Assembly: GCF_002161445.1 (NCBI RefSeq)
Contig: NZ_NFHT01000002.1
Span: 124,001 to 188,000, forward strand
Direction: 5' to 3'
DNA from: Alistipes sp. An66
GTDB lineage: Bacteria > Bacteroidota > Bacteroidia > Bacteroidales > Rikenellaceae
Length of the DNA stretch: 64,000 nt
In this document: piece after piece, positions 16,750-25,024 of the stretch
Layout: every line of letters begins with the position of its first letter
How positions within the stretch are numbered: the first letter of the stretch is position 1
Notes under the pieces: generated by a model
Told to the model about the DNA's origin: nothing
Database searches by the model: none
Seen by the model: the letters and a program-made list of their open reading frames with translations, nothing else
Position numbers and translations under genes: made by a program

Positions 16750-17340
16750 ATGACTTCTTGGAAAGGAGATACGGAAGAGGACCTCGCGCTGCTCGAAAGG
16801 CTTCGGAAGGGCGACCGGGCGGCATTCGAGGCCATCTACCGGCGCTACCACGCCAAACTCTATACGCTGGCACTGCGCTATCTGAAAAACCGCGCCGACG
16901 CCGACGACGCCTTGCAGCAGCTTTTCGTCAAGCTGTGGACCGCCCGCGAGGCGCTTTTCATCACGCGGAATCTCTCCGGATACCTGTACGGAATGCTGAA
17001 ACACCAGGTCCTGAACCAGATCCGCAACAACGTCAACGCCCTGCAACACAACTACCGGATCGTACAGAAACAACCCCAATACGATGATGACCTTTATACG
17101 TTGGCGGAGCGCAGCCACCGCATCGAACTGCTCGGACAGGCCATAGCCACTCTCCCGCCCCAGCAGCGGGCCGTGGCGACGATGCGCTGCGAAGGCTACT
17201 CGAATCAGGAGATCGCCGCACGGCTCAACCTGTCGATCCACACGGTGAACACCCACTACCGGGAGTGTCTGAAACGGTTGAAGAGCCTCCTTGCCGGGGC
17301 TGCGAACTTATTGATAACCCTGTTATTGTTGATCCGATGA
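16750..17340 (+). CDS. ECF RNA polymerase sigma factor (FecI-like), locus A
   Basis: 196 residues. Region 2 is visible at about 10-75 (LLERLRKGDRAAFEAIYRRY, DADDALQQLFVKLW) and region 4 at about 125-180 (AIATLPPQQRAVATMRCEGYSNQEIAARLNLSIHTVNTH). It directs RNA polymerase to a small regulon, presumably the divergent susC operon, when released by the partner FecR. The protein ends with a hydrophobic tail, LLITLLLLIR, unusual for a soluble factor. The fecR start overlaps its stop (ATGA at 17337-17340), giving translational coupling and fixed stoichiometry. A consensus promoter lies 20 bp upstream. Confidence 0.93.
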   Translation: MTSWKGDTEEDLALLERLRKGDRAAFEAIYRRYHAKLYTLALRYLKNRADADDALQQLFVKLWTAREALFITRNLSGYLYGMLKHQVLNQIRNNVNALQHNYRIVQKQPQYDDDLYTLAERSHRIELLGQAIATLPPQQRAVATMRCEGYSNQEIAARLNLSIHTVNTHYRECLKRLKSLLAGAANLLITLLLLIR

Positions 17341-18323
17341 AACGACCCGATGAAATAATTCTGAAACGAGTTCTCAATGAAACGGCCACCCCCGAGGAGG
17401 CGGCCGAAGTCGCCGCATGGTTCGCCACGGACGAAGGTCAGCAATGGCTCTCCGCCGAGTTCGATGCCGATGCGCAGCGGTTGGAATCGGGTGCTGCCGC
17501 CCCGCTGTCCGACATTCCGGGCGAAGAGCTGCTGCGCCGCATCGAGCGCATCCTCGCACGCGCCCGGAGACGTCGCATGTGGTTCCGGGCGGCCGCGGTC
17601 CTGATTCCCTGCGCCCTGATTCTGGGTCTGTGGGCCAATCTGAACAGCCGCCTGGGCGGCGCGCTCTTCTCGGCCGACGAACAGCAGACGGTCTCGGCGG
17701 CGGTCGGACAGCGCAAGGAGGTGATTTTCCAGGACGGAACGCGGGTCTTCCTCAACGCCGGCTCGACGATCTCCTATCCCGAACGGTTCGGACTCTCGGA
17801 ACGCCGCGTGCTCCTCGACGGCGAAGCCTATTTCGAGGTGGCGCACAACTCCCGGCGGCCATTCATTGTCGAGACCGCCGACCATGCGGCAATCCGGGTT
17901 CTGGGCACGGAGTTCGATGTCAAGGCATACCGGGCCGATGAAATGATCTCGGTGGTGCTGATCCGGGGAAGCGTGGAGTTTTCACGCGGGGGAAAGAGCT
18001 TCCTGCTGGAACCCTCCCAGCGGCTCATCTATGACAAACGACTGGATACGAGCCGGATCGAGGATCTGGACAATGCCGAGCAGTCGATCCTGTGGAGCCA
18101 CAATACGATCTGTTTCCGGGATACGCCCATGCGGGAGGTCATCACCGAACTGGGCCGCTGGTACGACGTACGCTTCGAGGTGACGGACCCGGCGGTCTAC
18201 GAATGTACGTTCAGCCTCCAAACCCCCAACCTGCCGCTCCGGGAGCTGCTCGACGAACTGGAAAACATCGCGCCGATCCGCTGTTCGCTCAAAGAGGGAA
18301 TCGTCGTAATCAGCGGACGATAG
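17337..18323 (+). CDS. FecR family anti-sigma factor, locus A
   Basis: 328 residues. N-terminal cytoplasmic anti-sigma region (about 1-80), a single membrane helix around 82-100 (RAAAVLIPCALILGLWANL), then periplasmic FecR domain about 125-225 (FQDGTRVFLNAGSTISYPE, VLLDGEAYFEVAHNSRRPFIVET, VLGTEFDVKAY) and a C-terminal STN-like domain (DTPMREVITELGRWYDVRFEV). In the FecIR-type switch the STN domain of the loaded transporter touches FecR in the periplasm and frees the sigma factor. Start 17337 is fixed by the overlap with the sigma gene. The open frame further upstream has no coding support. Confidence 0.92.
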   Translation: MKRPDEIILKRVLNETATPEEAAEVAAWFATDEGQQWLSAEFDADAQRLESGAAAPLSDIPGEELLRRIERILARARRRRMWFRAAAVLIPCALILGLWANLNSRLGGALFSADEQQTVSAAVGQRKEVIFQDGTRVFLNAGSTISYPERFGLSERRVLLDGEAYFEVAHNSRRPFIVETADHAAIRVLGTEFDVKAYRADEMISVVLIRGSVEFSRGGKSFLLEPSQRLIYDKRLDTSRIEDLDNAEQSILWSHNTICFRDTPMREVITELGRWYDVRFEVTDPAVYECTFSLQTPNLPLRELLDELENIAPIRCSLKEGIVVISGR

Positions 18324-18737
18324 CAAGCGTCCTACGGACAAAAACGGGAGATCTCCTACGTGCCGGAGCGACTTTTCAATCGGGATGACGTCCCTGCGAT
18401 CCGCCGGCCGGGACTTCGCCCGGACCTCGCGCGGATTTCAGGCGGACCGAATGGCGTTTCGGACTCCCGGGATCACGGTCCGGCCCCTTGCGACGGAGGG
18501 AATCACAACGGCAGATTACAGGAGGACCCCGGTGGCGCCGGGTTCCAACATGGTTCAGGACCTCCGGGACCCGTCGGAGGGGGCGCATGCCTCCCTTCGA
18601 CGACATGGCCGCGAGACATATTTTTCGGACAATCGGATTCCGCATGGATTCGGGGTTCATCGGCGACGTAAAAATAGGAACCGCCGGCGAATGCCCGGTT
18701 CTGACCGGAGGCCGGAAATTTCTGACCGGAGGCTGTT
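18324..18737. other. Gene-free stretch between fecR (locus A) and the AraC gene
   Basis: 414 bp between convergent genes. I see no gene, terminator hairpin or RNA I can defend. The right end contains two copies of TTCTGACCGGAGGC (18699-18712 and 18720-18733), 21 bp apart, immediately past the araC-like stop codon. Confidence 0.6.
18699..18733. repeat. Two 14-bp direct repeats with 21-bp period
   Basis: TTCTGACCGGAGGC occurs at 18699-18712 and again at 18720-18733, separated by CGGAAAT. The repeats lie directly downstream of the AraC-family gene. Function unknown. Confidence 0.75.
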
Positions 18738-19583
18738 TTACGGCTCCCCTAACTTCTCCCGCATCTGCCGGGGCGGCGCACCGAAATTCCGGCGGCAGTA
18801 ATCCGCGAACGTGGAGGGCATGTTGAATCCGTTGCGTTCCGCAACCTCCCGCAGCGGAATCTCCGGATCGCGCAGCATCCGTTCGACCCGCTCCCGGCGC
18901 TGCCGGCGGAGCCATTCGGAGACCGGAATGCCGAACTCCTGCCGGAAGCGCCGCCGGAACACCGACTCCGACATGCAGCACGCACGGGCCAACGCTCCGC
19001 CGGTCGTCATTTCCGGCATTCTGTTCCGGGCCGCCTGCACCCGCTCCCGGAAGCCGAAGGGCCGGAAATCCGGAAGGTATTTCCCGAAAAGGTGAAAATC
19101 CCGTTCGGTCAGGAAGGGAAGGGCGGAACGTTGATCCGCAGGCGCCGTATGAAGCCGGTATTCGCGCAGCACATCCCCCGTCATCAGGTTGTAGAAAACA
19201 TTCAGATGGGGGTATTTGTCGTGACGGCTGACCAGCGAATAAATCCGGGCGCAGGACAAAAGGCCCCGGCTGTTCCTTGTCCGGAGATAATACCGCCAGG
19301 TGTCGATGACGTATCCGAGAACCCGGTTGTCCGGGCAGAATGCCGCCAGCATATAGAACAAGGACTCCTCCTGCGGGCGCTCGGGCGGCACGGGGTTACA
19401 GCACCGGATCTGCTGCACGAGCCAGCGCATGGCCGGCACCTCCCCCGACAGCGACGCCAGAACCGGCCAGGTTTCGGTGCGCGCGGGATCCGCCCGCCGA
19501 ATCTCCGACAAAACCCGGCCCGTCCAGATGTTCCATTCCGTATTTTGAGCAGCCCGCTCCAACCGGGCGCATAGTCTGTCCAT
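18738..19583 (-). CDS. AraC family transcriptional regulator
   Basis: About 281 residues. The C-terminal 100 residues form a double helix-turn-helix AraC DNA-binding domain: ARACCMSESVFRRRFRQEF (first HTH), WLRRQRRERVERML, then PLREVAERNGFNMPSTFADY (second HTH) and NFGAPPRQMREKL. The N-terminal 170 residues are helical and do not resemble the cupin sensor of classic AraC; I cannot name their ligand. The frame is open to 19787, but a TATCTTTG promoter element at 19607-19614 would leave the longer form untranscribed, so I place the start at 19583 (MDRLCARLER). It could regulate the rightward 6S-like RNA/lemA transcript or a distant target. Confidence 0.8.
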   Translation of the reverse strand: MDRLCARLERAAQNTEWNIWTGRVLSEIRRADPARTETWPVLASLSGEVPAMRWLVQQIRCCNPVPPERPQEESLFYMLAAFCPDNRVLGYVIDTWRYYLRTRNSRGLLSCARIYSLVSRHDKYPHLNVFYNLMTGDVLREYRLHTAPADQRSALPFLTERDFHLFGKYLPDFRPFGFRERVQAARNRMPEMTTGGALARACCMSESVFRRRFRQEFGIPVSEWLRRQRRERVERMLRDPEIPLREVAERNGFNMPSTFADYCRRNFGAPPRQMREKLGEP

Positions 19584-19606
19584 CTCCCTGCATGCGGTAA
19601 CAGGTC

Positions 19607-19614
19607 CAAAGATA
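19607..19614 (-). promoter_or_regulatory. -7 element of the AraC-family gene
   Basis: TATCTTTG on the minus strand, 24 bp before the chosen ATG. No clear -33 box. It decides between the long and short gene starts. Confidence 0.5.
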
Positions 19615-19775
19615 TGGCTTTTTCCGGAACCCGGGTGCTCCGGAGTCCGCAAATCTTCGGCTTGCAGGCCGCAACGGCGGAAAAAACCGGGTGAACCCGC
19701 GGATCGGGAGGGCTCCGGGCACAATTCATTTCGCCCCTTATGCCCGAATAAATCGTTCTTTTTTACCGCCGGTGC

Positions 19776-19805
19776 TTTGCGGATCAATAAAAAAAACTAT
19801 ATTTG
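19776..19805 (+). promoter_or_regulatory. Consensus promoter in front of a structured RNA and the lemA operon
   Basis: TTTG at 19776-19779, 18-bp spacer, TATATTTG at 19798-19805. It is over 320 bp from the first plausible protein start (20129), which suggests that the first product is RNA. Confidence 0.8.
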
Positions 19806-19810
19806 TGGAG

Positions 19811-20040
19811 TGATTGGGCGCAGTGCCCGGTCGGATACATACGAAGCGTTATGCTGATCTTGCAGTTTTGGGAACCTGAGAAATTTTCAAACTTGGCACG
19901 AGAGATGGCATGGCGGCTTTCACGTTTGCGTGGGCTGCTATCACCATATTCGTGCTCAAAGGTAATCTCAGGACCTCCAAAACCAAATATGGCCGCAGAC
20001 CCACGTTTCGTATCTATCAGGGTTGGGCGGACGGCCCGAA
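19811..20040 (+). ncRNA. Rod-shaped structured RNA, candidate 6S RNA
   Basis: The transcript predicted from the promoter folds into one long interrupted hairpin. Closing stem 19834-19848 pairs with 20004-20018 (GATA-c-ATACGAAGCG with CGTTTCGTAT-c-TATC). After a large internal bubble, 19865-19871 (GTTTTGG) pairs with 19977-19983, 19875-19881 (CCTGAGA) with 19966-19972, 19896-19901 (GCACGA) with 19950-19955, and the apex is CACG-TTTG-CGTG at 19921-19932. A rod of about 190-230 nt with a central bubble is the 6S RNA design, which mimics an open promoter and binds RNA polymerase. It lacks SRP RNA, RNase P RNA and tmRNA signatures. The 3-prime end is not fixed since I see no terminator. The 6S identity is an inference from shape. 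Confidence 0.5.
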
Positions 20041-20128
20041 TCCCGGAAGGTGCAGAATGGATGCAGCGGAGACACGAAAAAAATCGGAACAACCCGGAAA
20101 TACAGAACCTGATAAAACGATATGTATT

Positions 20129-20698
20129 ATGTCGACCGGAGGAATCATCATCTGCCTGGCGGCGGTCGCCCTGCTGCTGATCGTGTGGGGCATCGTCACC
20201 AACAACAGCCTCATCGCCAAGCGGAACCGCGTCAGGCAGTGCCGAAGCGGCATCTGCGTGGTCTTGAAGCAGCGCAACGACCTGATCCCGAATCTCGTGG
20301 CATCGGTCCGGACCTATATGGGCTACGAAAACGAGCTCCTGACGCGCATCGCCGACCTGCGCTCTCGGACGGCCGCGGCTCCGGAAGGGGAGCAGATCCG
20401 CAACGGCGGTGAGATCTCCGCACTGCTGGGGCGTCTGAACATCGCCGTGGAGAACTACCCCGAATTGAAAGCCAACGCACAGTTCCTGCATCTGCAAGGT
20501 CAGATCGCGCAGATGGAGGACGAGTTGCAGGCCATACGACGCACCTGCAACGCCGCCGTCACGGACTACAACAACGCCATCGAAATGTTCCCCTCGTCGA
20601 TCATCGCCGCATGGCGCCGCCACACGCAGGAGGAACTGATCGAAATCCCCGAAGAAGAAAAACAACCGGTTTCGGTCGCCGACCTCTTCCGCTCATGA
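20129..20698 (+). CDS. LemA family membrane protein
   Basis: 189 residues. One N-terminal membrane helix (IIICLAAVALLLIVWGIV, about 5-22) followed by the LemA four-helix domain: NNSLIAKRNRVRQCRSGICVVLKQRNDLIPNLVASVRTYMGYE carries the family RxxV... LKxRxDLIPNLV signature, and the C-terminal half has AVTDYNNAIEMFPSSIIA, matching the NxxxxxFPxxxxA motif. LemA proteins are short membrane-anchored helical bundles of unclear role that often travel with TPM or DUF3137 proteins. Start 20129 follows directly on the structured RNA region. Its stop overlaps the next gene (ATGA at 20695-20698). Confidence 0.9.
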   Translation: MSTGGIIICLAAVALLLIVWGIVTNNSLIAKRNRVRQCRSGICVVLKQRNDLIPNLVASVRTYMGYENELLTRIADLRSRTAAAPEGEQIRNGGEISALLGRLNIAVENYPELKANAQFLHLQGQIAQMEDELQAIRRTCNAAVTDYNNAIEMFPSSIIAAWRRHTQEELIEIPEEEKQPVSVADLFRS

Positions 20699-21711
20699 AC
20701 GCAACGATCGACTTCAAACGGCTTTCCGGCAAAATGAACCGGGAATTGACGCGCATCGCCCGCCTGCGCCGCGTCGTTCGCGTGCTGCTCGTGATCGTCT
20801 ATTCGGCAACTCTTGTGTGGTTCGTCTTCTGCCTCTTCGGCGGCTACCTGCTCGCCTCGGCCGATTATGCAACGAACGTACAAACCAGCCAATACATCCT
20901 TTACGGATTCATCTTCTTCTGCGTGCTGCACTTCGCCCTCATGCGGGGGCTTCAATCGCTCGGCGGACAGGAGACTGCGCTCATGGGCCGCATCGTCGGC
21001 GAACTCTTCCCCGAAGCGCGGTTCAACCCGGCGGGCGGCGTCGACCGCGAAGCGCTGGCCGAAAGCCGGCTGTTCGGCGACGCCTCCACCCTCCCGTCGC
21101 CGGAAGCGACATCGTACGGCCGCGTGGAACTCCCCGTCGGGGAGCAGACGATGCAGATCTGCGACGTGGGCATCACCCCGCAGCACGACAAGGGCCTCGC
21201 AGCGAATCCGCTCACGATGCTCTATCGGTCAATCGTGCGGCCGATCTTCGGGACACGGATCGAAAGCTCGATGCACACGTTCCGCGGCATGTTCGGATAC
21301 TGCCGCACGCAGCGCCGCTTCAAGGGATATGTCCTGCTGCTGCCGGACCATCTGGAAGACAAACTCGGCTATCTGGCGCAGAGCGTCCAGAGCATCCGTC
21401 AGAAGAACGGCGCGAAGTTCGTCCACCTGGAAGACCCCGAATTCGAAAGTCTCTTCGCGGTCTATGCCGACGACGAGGTCGAGGCCCGCATGGTGCTGAC
21501 ACCGGCCACGATGCGCCGCATGACCGGACTGCGGCGATCGTTCAACCGCGACCTGATGATCTCATTCCGCGGCGACACCCTCTATTTCGCCTCCGGGACT
21601 CCGGACGGATTCCTGCGTCCCGGCCGGAGATCGCTCGCCGACGAACGACTGCTGGAACAACTCTACCGCGAAATCGACTTCTGCCGCACGGTCGGAGCCG
21701 AAATGAAATAA
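20695..21711 (+). CDS. DUF3137-like membrane protein
   Basis: 338 residues. Two membrane helices near the N-terminus (VRVLLVIVYSATLVWFVFCLFGGYLLA and YILYGFIFFCVLHFALM), then a cytoplasmic domain of about 240 residues with FRGMFGYCRTQRRFKGYVLLLPDHLEDKLGYLA and a C-terminal MISFRGDTLYFAS. This layout and the directly preceding lemA gene fit the DUF3137 (galanin-like) family, which is repeatedly found beside lemA. Function unknown. The ATG overlaps the lemA stop by ATGA and 44 bp separate it from the next gene. Confidence 0.75.
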   Translation: MNATIDFKRLSGKMNRELTRIARLRRVVRVLLVIVYSATLVWFVFCLFGGYLLASADYATNVQTSQYILYGFIFFCVLHFALMRGLQSLGGQETALMGRIVGELFPEARFNPAGGVDREALAESRLFGDASTLPSPEATSYGRVELPVGEQTMQICDVGITPQHDKGLAANPLTMLYRSIVRPIFGTRIESSMHTFRGMFGYCRTQRRFKGYVLLLPDHLEDKLGYLAQSVQSIRQKNGAKFVHLEDPEFESLFAVYADDEVEARMVLTPATMRRMTGLRRSFNRDLMISFRGDTLYFASGTPDGFLRPGRRSLADERLLEQLYREIDFCRTVGAEMK

Positions 21712-21755
21712 AATGAAATGAAAACAAACTATCCAACTTCAAACACTTCACACGT

Positions 21756-22412
21756 ATGAAAAAATCAATCTGTTTCGCCGCCATCGCCGGCATCGCCGCA
21801 CTGTTCGTTTCGTGCAACAACGTCAATTCGCTGCTCGGAGGAGCCAAGTATCCGGCCGACCAGGCGGAAACCTACGCCAAAGCGGTCGAAATCCTCAAGG
21901 AGAAGGTCGACACGACGAAGTTCAAGATCTTCTCCATGCGTTTCAACGAGCGCGAGGAGCTGTCGAACGATTTGAGCAGCATCTCGCTCGACATGGTCAA
22001 TGCGGACAACTTTGCCTTCCGTCAGGCCTACTACATGGATGGCCGCGTCGGGCAGATGAACGACTACTCGACGAGCGTCAACGAGATCGACTACGCGAAG
22101 ATCAAGGGCATCAGCCTCTCGGAGATCGACCCCGCAGCCATCGGACGCCAGATCGAAGAGGCCAAACAGCTCCTGCCCGAAGGACACACCTTCCAGTCGG
22201 TCAGCATCTACCAGATCAGCGAAGTGCTTCCGAAAATAATGTCCATGCTGAATCGCGGCAAGGCGGTCGGCACGCAGGAGGCCAACTTCAAGATCTGCTT
22301 CACGGAGGACGGCAAGGAGACCGAAACCAGCGGCGGCCAGGTGACGCACCTCTACTACGAAGCCAATATCATCGTCAATCCCGACGGCTCGATCACGCCC
22401 GAAGAAGAATAA
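21756..22412 (+). CDS. Lipoprotein of unknown function in the lemA operon
   Basis: 218 residues. N-terminal signal and lipobox (ALFVSCNN, Cys at about 20). The mature protein reads as a compact alpha/beta domain with KVDTTKFKIFSMRFNEREELSNDLSSIS, QMNDYSTSVNEIDYAKI and a C-terminal VTHLYYEANIIVNPDGSITPEEE. I do not recognise the family. It lies 44 bp after the DUF3137-like gene and 22 bp before a YbjN-like gene, so it is probably an envelope component of the same system. Confidence 0.8.
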   Translation: MKKSICFAAIAGIAALFVSCNNVNSLLGGAKYPADQAETYAKAVEILKEKVDTTKFKIFSMRFNEREELSNDLSSISLDMVNADNFAFRQAYYMDGRVGQMNDYSTSVNEIDYAKIKGISLSEIDPAAIGRQIEEAKQLLPEGHTFQSVSIYQISEVLPKIMSMLNRGKAVGTQEANFKICFTEDGKETETSGGQVTHLYYEANIIVNPDGSITPEEE

Positions 22413-22434
22413 CCGTCAAACCCGACAACGACCC

Positions 22435-23793
22435 ATGAAACGGACACTTCCCTTTATTGCGCCGGTCGTGGACTCCACGCAGAGTGCCATGCAGCGCGAC
22501 CTGTACGACAAAAGCATCGACCTGTACGGCGAAGGGCAATACGTCGAGGCGTTCCACACGCTGCTCGACCACCTCAACCCGGAGTTCCGCACAAAATACG
22601 GCAATGCCGCGGGGACGGAGTTCCACCTGCCCCACGGCTCGATCGTCGTCAACGTGCGTCTCGACGACAGGACGATGTACATCGACGCCGACTTCCTGAA
22701 CCTGCCCGCAAAGGGCCGCGTGGCGATGCTGCGCCAGGTGGCCGACATGAACATCAACCGCCTGCTGCTGCCGCGCTTCACGAAGGAGGGCGACCGCCTG
22801 AAAATGGAGTACCACTGCCCGATCGCGGAGACCCATCCGCACAAGATCGTCAACATCCTGCAAAACATCTGCCGCGTGGGCGACCGCTACGACGACGAAT
22901 TCTGCACGAAATTCGGGGCCACGCGCTGCTACGAACCCCGCGTAACGCCCTATCCTGCGGAGACGGTGGATCGCATTTACGAGGCGATCCAGTCGCTCGT
23001 CCGGGCGACGCTCGACGCCGTCAGGGAGTACAACGACCAGCGTCGTTACGGCTATTCGTGGAACGTCATCGACACGACGTTCTACCAGATCTCCTATTTC
23101 GCGCAGCCGCAGGGCCAGTTGGCCAACGACATCGACAAGGCGGTCGACGATATGGACGAGGAGCTGCCCGTGGCCGAACTCGTGATGAAAGGCACGGCCT
23201 TCCTGCAAAAACTGCTCGACATGCCGAAGGAGAAGCTGGCCGAGGACCTCTACTATGTCGATACGCTCGTCTCGATCAAGGGCCCTTCGTCGTTGCAGAA
23301 CGTGCAGGAGAACATGAAGGATGTCTACGAGGAGGCCACGGCCGCCATGCAGAACAAGGATTTCGAGCGGGCTGCCGTGCGCATCTGCTACAAGTTCTAC
23401 GAAGCCTACTTCTACAACGACATGCAGGACGACCTGAACGTCATCTTCGTCAAGGCGTTGCGTGAAGCTGCCGACCAGCCGATGGAGAAGGCCGCCGAGA
23501 TCCTCTGGACCGCGCTGGACAAGGTCATGGAGGGTGAGATCGAGGAGGACGACGACGAAGGGTTCTTCGCCGGCGCGATGGAGGGCAACCCGATGGCGCA
23601 GCAGATGATGGAGCAGGCGCAGGCACAGGCGCAGGCCATGCAACAGAAGATGGCTGCGGCGATGGGCGGCGACGAGATCCAGGAGCTGCAACGGAAGATG
23701 ACCGAGGCGATGACGCGCGGCGACATGGCCGAGTACATGCGTCTGGCCGGCGAACTGCAACAGAAAATGATGAGCGGGCTCTTCAACAACTAA
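22435..23793 (+). CDS. YbjN-like domain protein with helical C-terminus
   Basis: 452 residues, no signal peptide. Residues about 30-165 resemble the YbjN/type III chaperone-like fold: GSIVVNVRLDDRTMYIDADF, LNLPAKGRVAMLRQVADMN, LKMEYHCPI, then NICRVGDRYDDEFCTKFGA. The middle (about 170-365) is predicted helical. The C-terminus (about 375-452) is acidic, then Met/Gln/Ala-rich (GNPMAQQMMEQAQAQAQAM), a low-complexity helix. YbjN proteins are thought to be chaperone-like or regulatory. The neighbouring protease gene carries a second YbjN domain, which suggests that the two proteins interact. Family assignment rests on pattern recognition by eye. Confidence 0.65.
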   Translation: MKRTLPFIAPVVDSTQSAMQRDLYDKSIDLYGEGQYVEAFHTLLDHLNPEFRTKYGNAAGTEFHLPHGSIVVNVRLDDRTMYIDADFLNLPAKGRVAMLRQVADMNINRLLLPRFTKEGDRLKMEYHCPIAETHPHKIVNILQNICRVGDRYDDEFCTKFGATRCYEPRVTPYPAETVDRIYEAIQSLVRATLDAVREYNDQRRYGYSWNVIDTTFYQISYFAQPQGQLANDIDKAVDDMDEELPVAELVMKGTAFLQKLLDMPKEKLAEDLYYVDTLVSIKGPSSLQNVQENMKDVYEEATAAMQNKDFERAAVRICYKFYEAYFYNDMQDDLNVIFVKALREAADQPMEKAAEILWTALDKVMEGEIEEDDDEGFFAGAMEGNPMAQQMMEQAQAQAQAMQQKMAAAMGGDEIQELQRKMTEAMTRGDMAEYMRLAGELQQKMMSGLFNN

Positions 23794-23805
23794 ACACGAA
23801 TCACC

Positions 23806-24897
23806 ATGGAACAGAATATTTATAGCGTAGTATTCAAGGTTACGCATGCCGGCGGCTCGGGCAGCTGCTTCTACCTGAAAGACCACGATCTCTTCGTCAC
23901 GAACTACCATGTGGTCGAGGGATTCCACACCGTGGCCGTCCACGACAACGACCGCAACCCCTATCCGGCGAAGGTCGTGCTCGTGAACCCAACGCTGGAC
24001 ATCGCACTGCTGGCCGTCGACCACGACTTCTCATCGCTGCCGTCCCTGCACCTGGCGGCCGACGATTCGCTCGCCATCAGCAACAAGATCCGCGTGGCGG
24101 GCTATCCCTACGGCATGCCCTTCACCGTCACCGAAGGCACCGTCTCGTCGCCCAGGCAGCTGATGAACGGGCAGTATTACATCCAGACCGACGCCGCGGT
24201 GAACCCCGGCAACTCCGGCGGCCCGATCATCAACGAACGCAACGAAGTGGTCGGCATCACGGTGAGCAAGTTCACCAACTCCGACGCCGACAACATGGGA
24301 TTCGGCATCCGCGTCGAGACGCTGCACAAGCTCTTCGATTCGCTCGGCGAGCTGGACCGCGACTGCTTCCAGGTGCAGTGCGAGAGCTGCGACGAGTTGA
24401 TCTCGGACGAAGAGGAGTTCTGCCCCTCGTGCGGCGAAAAGCTGCCCGAAGGGGTCTTCGAGGAGCGTCAGCTCTCGCCTTTGAGCGAGTTCTGCGAGGC
24501 GGCCATCGCGAAGATGGGCATCAACCCCATTCTGGCCCGCGACGGCAACGAAGCGTGGTTGTTCCACAAAGGCAGCTCCGAGATCCGGCTGTTCGTCTAC
24601 GACCGCACCTACCTGTTTGCCGTCTCGCCGATCAACCTCCTGCCCAAAAAGGAGGTCGAGAGGGTGCTGGACTACATGCTCGATACGGACTTCTATCCCT
24701 ACAAACTCGGCATCGAGGGGCGTCAGATCTACATCTGCTACCGCATCCACCTGGCCGACATCTCGGAGGAATCCGAGGAACGCATCCAGCAGAACCTCGT
24801 CCGGCTGGCAGAAAAGGCCGACGAGATGGACAACATGATGGTCGAGCAGTTCGGCTGCGAGTTCTCGGCCTATTCGAAACAGGACAACGAGGCGTAA
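23806..24897 (+). CDS. Cytoplasmic trypsin-like protease fused to zinc ribbon and YbjN-like domain
   Basis: 363 residues without a signal peptide. Residues 1-180 form an HtrA-type chymotrypsin fold with an intact triad: His35 (FVTNYHVV), Asp65 (NPTLDIALL), Ser137 (NPGNSGGP). A short zinc ribbon follows with Cys192, Cys195, Cys206 and Cys209. Residues about 225-355 resemble the YbjN fold (EIRLFVYDRTYLFAVSPINLLP, QIYICYRIHLADISEE), similar in layout to the preceding gene product. No PDZ domain is present, unlike DegP/DegS. A cytosolic protease with zinc ribbon and YbjN module is an unusual architecture; substrate and trigger are unknown. Located 12 bp after its YbjN-like neighbour. Confidence 0.82.
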   Translation: MEQNIYSVVFKVTHAGGSGSCFYLKDHDLFVTNYHVVEGFHTVAVHDNDRNPYPAKVVLVNPTLDIALLAVDHDFSSLPSLHLAADDSLAISNKIRVAGYPYGMPFTVTEGTVSSPRQLMNGQYYIQTDAAVNPGNSGGPIINERNEVVGITVSKFTNSDADNMGFGIRVETLHKLFDSLGELDRDCFQVQCESCDELISDEEEFCPSCGEKLPEGVFEERQLSPLSEFCEAAIAKMGINPILARDGNEAWLFHKGSSEIRLFVYDRTYLFAVSPINLLPKKEVERVLDYMLDTDFYPYKLGIEGRQIYICYRIHLADISEESEERIQQNLVRLAEKADEMDNMMVEQFGCEFSAYSKQDNEA

Positions 24898-25024
24898 GCC
24901 CGAAAAACACATTGCGAAAACCCGACGAAACCGGTCTCTTCCGCCGTGCGGTGTCCCCCGCCTGACGGAAGAGACCGGGGACAACGGTCCGATCCATCCA
25001 TTTCCATCAAACAACGATCCAACC

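Noticed and set aside
5429..18323. Conventional polysaccharide utilisation locus
   Set aside because: SusC and SusD are present, but no carbohydrate-active enzyme or sulfatase could be recognised.
19811..20040. SRP RNA, tmRNA or RNase P RNA
   Set aside because: No SRP domain IV GGAA loop motif, no tRNA-like ends with tag frame, and none of the conserved RNase P core sequence.
19803..20180. Small plus-strand protein-coding frame (125 codons) in front of lemA
   Set aside because: It starts at the promoter itself, has no ribosome-binding context or family motif, and its DNA is explained better by a rod-shaped RNA fold.
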